DNA from: Symbiodinium natans | Taxonomy: Eukaryota; Sar; Dinophyceae; Suessiales; Symbiodiniaceae | Direction of reading: 5' to 3' | Assembly (NCBI GenBank): GCA_905221605.1 | Contig: CAJNDS010002812.1 | Coordinates: forward strand, 1-47,500 | Length of the DNA: 47,500 nucleotides | Shown here: one piece after another, positions 45,387-47,500 of the stretch | How the letters are laid out: each line of letters starts with the position of its first letter | How positions within the stretch are numbered: position 1 is the first letter of the stretch | The notes under the pieces: model-generated | Database searches by the model: none | Told to the model about the DNA's origin: nothing | The model's input: the letters and a program-made list of their open reading frames with translations, nothing else | Position numbers and translations under genes: made by a program

Positions 45387-46125
45387 AACTCCCGACGTGG
45401 GGGCCGCAATCGCCTCCCCCGCGTCACGCGTCCCCCAGCACAGAACACCTGACCGGGGCTGACGACAGGCTGCACTGAAAAACCAGAGAACTGAACAAAC
45501 CGAAACCCTAAACCCTAAACCCAACGCCCGAAGCTCAAAGCCTTTGTCCGAGAATGTCCGCAGCGTCCGCAGCCAGGGTGGCAGTGCTTTCTGGCCTGCA
45601 AGGCAGCACCCGCTACGAGGCGGAGTCCTCCGGCTCAGGTGTTAGGGTTCGGGCCTTTCGATTGAGGGTTCCGAGCCTAGGGGTTTTCGGCAGCTAGCCC
45701 TCCTACAGCCGCCGAGAAGCTGCTTGTCGCAAACACGCAGAGCCAGTGTCCGCCGTGTCCGCCTGATGTTCCTGAGCCTAAGGCCTCCAACACAATGGAG
45801 AGCCTGAACTGAGATCCGAAGCCCCAATAGAAGCCCTAAACTACGAAGCGGGATGTCAGAAGGTTAGAAAGGTGCAGGTTCCAGCGCAAGACCTTCTAAA
45901 TCCTAGCAGTCTAAATGCTCTCATCCCTGAGCCCTGAGCCCTCAGTTCTCCATTCATCATCCTGCCGCAGGTTCGCGTACGAGCAATCGGTACAGGAGGC
46001 CCGAGAGAGCAGGGCCGAGTAAGAGGGCTTTGGGTTTAGGTTTAGGAGTTAAGGTGTGCATGATAAGGGTGTTGGCGTGTTTGGGTAGGTATCAAGCCGG
46101 AACACCCCCCCCCCTCCCCACGCCC
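45387..46125. other. Gene-poor island
   Basis: Short CCCTAAA runs at 45503-45520; otherwise unique DNA with minus frames of about 61-65 codons, none recognised. Confidence 0.45.
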
Positions 46126-46127
46126 AA

Positions 46128-46237
46128 TAACCCTAAACCCTAAACCCTACACCCTAAACCCTAAACCCCAAACCCTAAACCCCAAACCCTAAACCCTAAA
46201 CCCTAAGCCCTAAGCCCTAAACCCTAAACCCTAAGCC
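46128..46237 (-). repeat. Telomeric tract, CCCTAAA with CCCTAAG
   Basis: About 15 units, preceded by a C-rich run (46104-46118) and followed by a C run joined to an A run (46242-46266), a homopolymer junction like that of family 7. Confidence 0.95.
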
Positions 46238-46266
46238 CTGACTCCCCCCCCCCCAAAAAAAAAAAA

Positions 46267-46457
46267 CAAGTAAACAAGCAACCGTGCGTTCTTCGGCTCT
46301 GGTGGAGGCTTCTCTTTTCCTGGGGACATTGCTGTAGCCCGATGCTCAGAGACCGGCGGCTTGAGTTCAGCGCTCAGAGCGTGTATATACACAACGACCG
46401 GTACGAACCTGTACATCTGTGCTGAGCTCTGAGCTTATATGAAAAGAAGAAAATTAA

Positions 46458-46463
<6 letters not shown>
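46267..46463. other. Island without recognisable gene
   Basis: Unique sequence; contains a small CGCTCAGAGC / GAGCTCTGAGC direct-type similarity. No gene. Confidence 0.45.
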
Positions 46464-46512
<49 letters not shown>

Positions 46513-46531
46513 TATATATGTCTATCTATAC

Positions 46532-46563
<32 letters not shown>

Positions 46564-46570
46564 GTATGCA
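46464..46570. repeat. TA microsatellite with TATG end
   Basis: About 23 TA repeats (46464-46508), a short TCTATATATGTCTATC core, another TA run, then four TATG. Very AT-rich in a GC-rich setting. Confidence 0.95.
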
Positions 46571-46689
46571 TACACATGTAATATGTACGATTTAGGTTCT
46601 CCCCTTCCCCTATGGCAACGACGCTTCAGGGCACCAGAAGGGTTTCGAATCTAGCTGAACCCCAGTTGAGTATCGTTGAGCCCACTGCC

Positions 46690-46749
46690 CTTAACCCTGA
46701 ACCCTGAACCCTAAACCCTAAGCCCTAAGCCCTTAACCCTGAACCCTAC
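46690..46749 (-). repeat. Telomeric tract, CCCTGAA/CCCTAAG
   Basis: About eight units. TTAACCCTGAACCCT appears at both ends of the tract, so it may be a short tandem duplication. Confidence 0.9.
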
Positions 46750-46897
46750 TCACCCAGCAGGCCCTGCATTCAACCTCAGGAGCAGCTTAGGTTCGCGAGC
46801 ACGAGGTGCTCAAGAATCTCCAACACCCCCAGGTCTCTCCAGCGTTCTTTACACCCCCCTAAATCTTGCAGACCTTAAACCCCCAAACCCCTGGGGC

Positions 46898-47052
46898 CCC
46901 AAACCCTAAACCCTAAACCCTAAACCCTGAACCCTAAACCCTAAACCCTAAACCCTAAACCCTAAACCCTAAACCCTAAACCCTAAACCCTAAACCCTAA
47001 ACCCTAAACCCTGAACCCTGAACCCTAAACCCTAAGCCCTAAACTCTAAGCC
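46898..47052 (-). repeat. Long telomeric tract, CCCTAAA
   Basis: About 21 units, near-perfect in the middle, CCCTGAA and CCCTAAG towards the right. Confidence 0.95.
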
Positions 47053-47122
47053 ACCCTTAACTGCCGAGCTCAAGGTTGTGACCCAGCCGCCTGTAGGGGC
47101 CTCAGCGGCACCCTCCGATTAG

Positions 47123-47176
47123 GGGTTTAGGGATTGGGGTTTGGGGTTTAGGGTTTAGGGTTTAGGGTTTACGGCT
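47123..47176 (+). repeat. Telomeric tract, TTTAGGG
   Basis: About seven units, TTTGGGG at the left. Confidence 0.9.
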
Positions 47177-47500
47177 TAGGGCCAGGAGATTCAAGGGGGT
47201 TCAGGGGGCTCAGGAAGTTCAGGACGCCAGAGGCTTTAGAGGCTCAAAGGGTTCAGAGTTTGCGGTAGAAAGGGTTTGGGGTTTAGGGTAGGGGGTTTAG
47301 GGTATAAAGGCTGTTTTTTGGGCGAACCCTTGATGAAGCGAAGTCCGACATCAGAAAGCATCGTGCTTTCCAATTAGTTTCGCTGGTGTGGACATGCAAT
47401 GAGTTGGACTGGGCAGAGGGGTTCGGCTTTCGGGGCAATGTGGATTGGCTCCATTCTATGGGCTGCGACTGCTATTCGCTAAGACCCATGTCGCATAGAA
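47177..47500. other. Terminal island without recognisable gene
   Basis: G-rich TTCAGGGGG and GTTTGGGG words to about 47310, then unique DNA to the window edge. No gene. Confidence 0.45.

Overview
The window looks like repeat-dominated nuclear DNA of an alveolate protist, most likely a dinoflagellate. Three things point there. Plant-type telomeric heptamers (TTTAGGG on one strand, CCCTAAA on the other) occur as more than 80 separate internal tracts. A broken Ty1/copia reverse transcriptase at 15995-16438 (-) has the LDISKAFLTAPM / RKALYGL block layout I associate with dinoflagellate copia elements. No bacterial-type operon, rRNA or tRNA gene is visible. No search could be run, so a chromerid, other alveolate, alga or plant is not excluded.

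Layout. Islands of mostly unique, gene-poor sequence (about 100-1300 bp) alternate with telomere-like tracts. Tract orientation flips very often from one tract to the next. Many tracts are locally uniform variants: CCCTGAA, CCCTCAA, CCCTACA, CCCTAAG and CCCCAAA heptamers, and the octamers TTTAGGAG (7503-7722) and CCCTACAA (43927-44150). Scattered in the islands are at least seven families of small dispersed repeats (about 50-200 bp), most with inverted ends. Three family 1 copies (6312-6477, 28210-28408, 37540-37658) contain a telomeric tract, so the mobile repeats and telomeric DNA have interacted repeatedly. Three telomeric tracts are flanked by short direct duplications, as expected if telomeric DNA was added at staggered breaks.

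Main structured objects. (1) 19675-21215 is a complete 1541-bp element with two identical 184-bp TG...CA terminal direct repeats and a 5-bp target duplication CTAAA inside a telomeric array. It looks like a small non-autonomous LTR retrotransposon (TRIM-like). Its interior holds a 69-bp (23-codon) tandem repeat and long open frames on both strands. (2) 39978-41912 is a tandem array of about six units of about 320 bp, each with an internal CATGAG minisatellite. (3) 22351-22659 is a near-perfect foldback with 102-bp arms. (4) Other tandem repeats lie at 6090-6226, 15191-15302, 24067-24172, 33843-33993, 34886-35158 and 46464-46570.

Genes. No intact recognisable protein gene is present. The only family-level coding match is the broken copia fragment. 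Other open frames sit in high-GC or repeat DNA, usually open in several overlapping frames, and match no family I know; the few with some protein-like character are listed at low confidence. No dinoflagellate spliced-leader relict was seen by eye. Nothing here can be described as genes working together: the content is best read as the product of telomeric-repeat seeding, slippage and homogenisation, and small-transposon activity.
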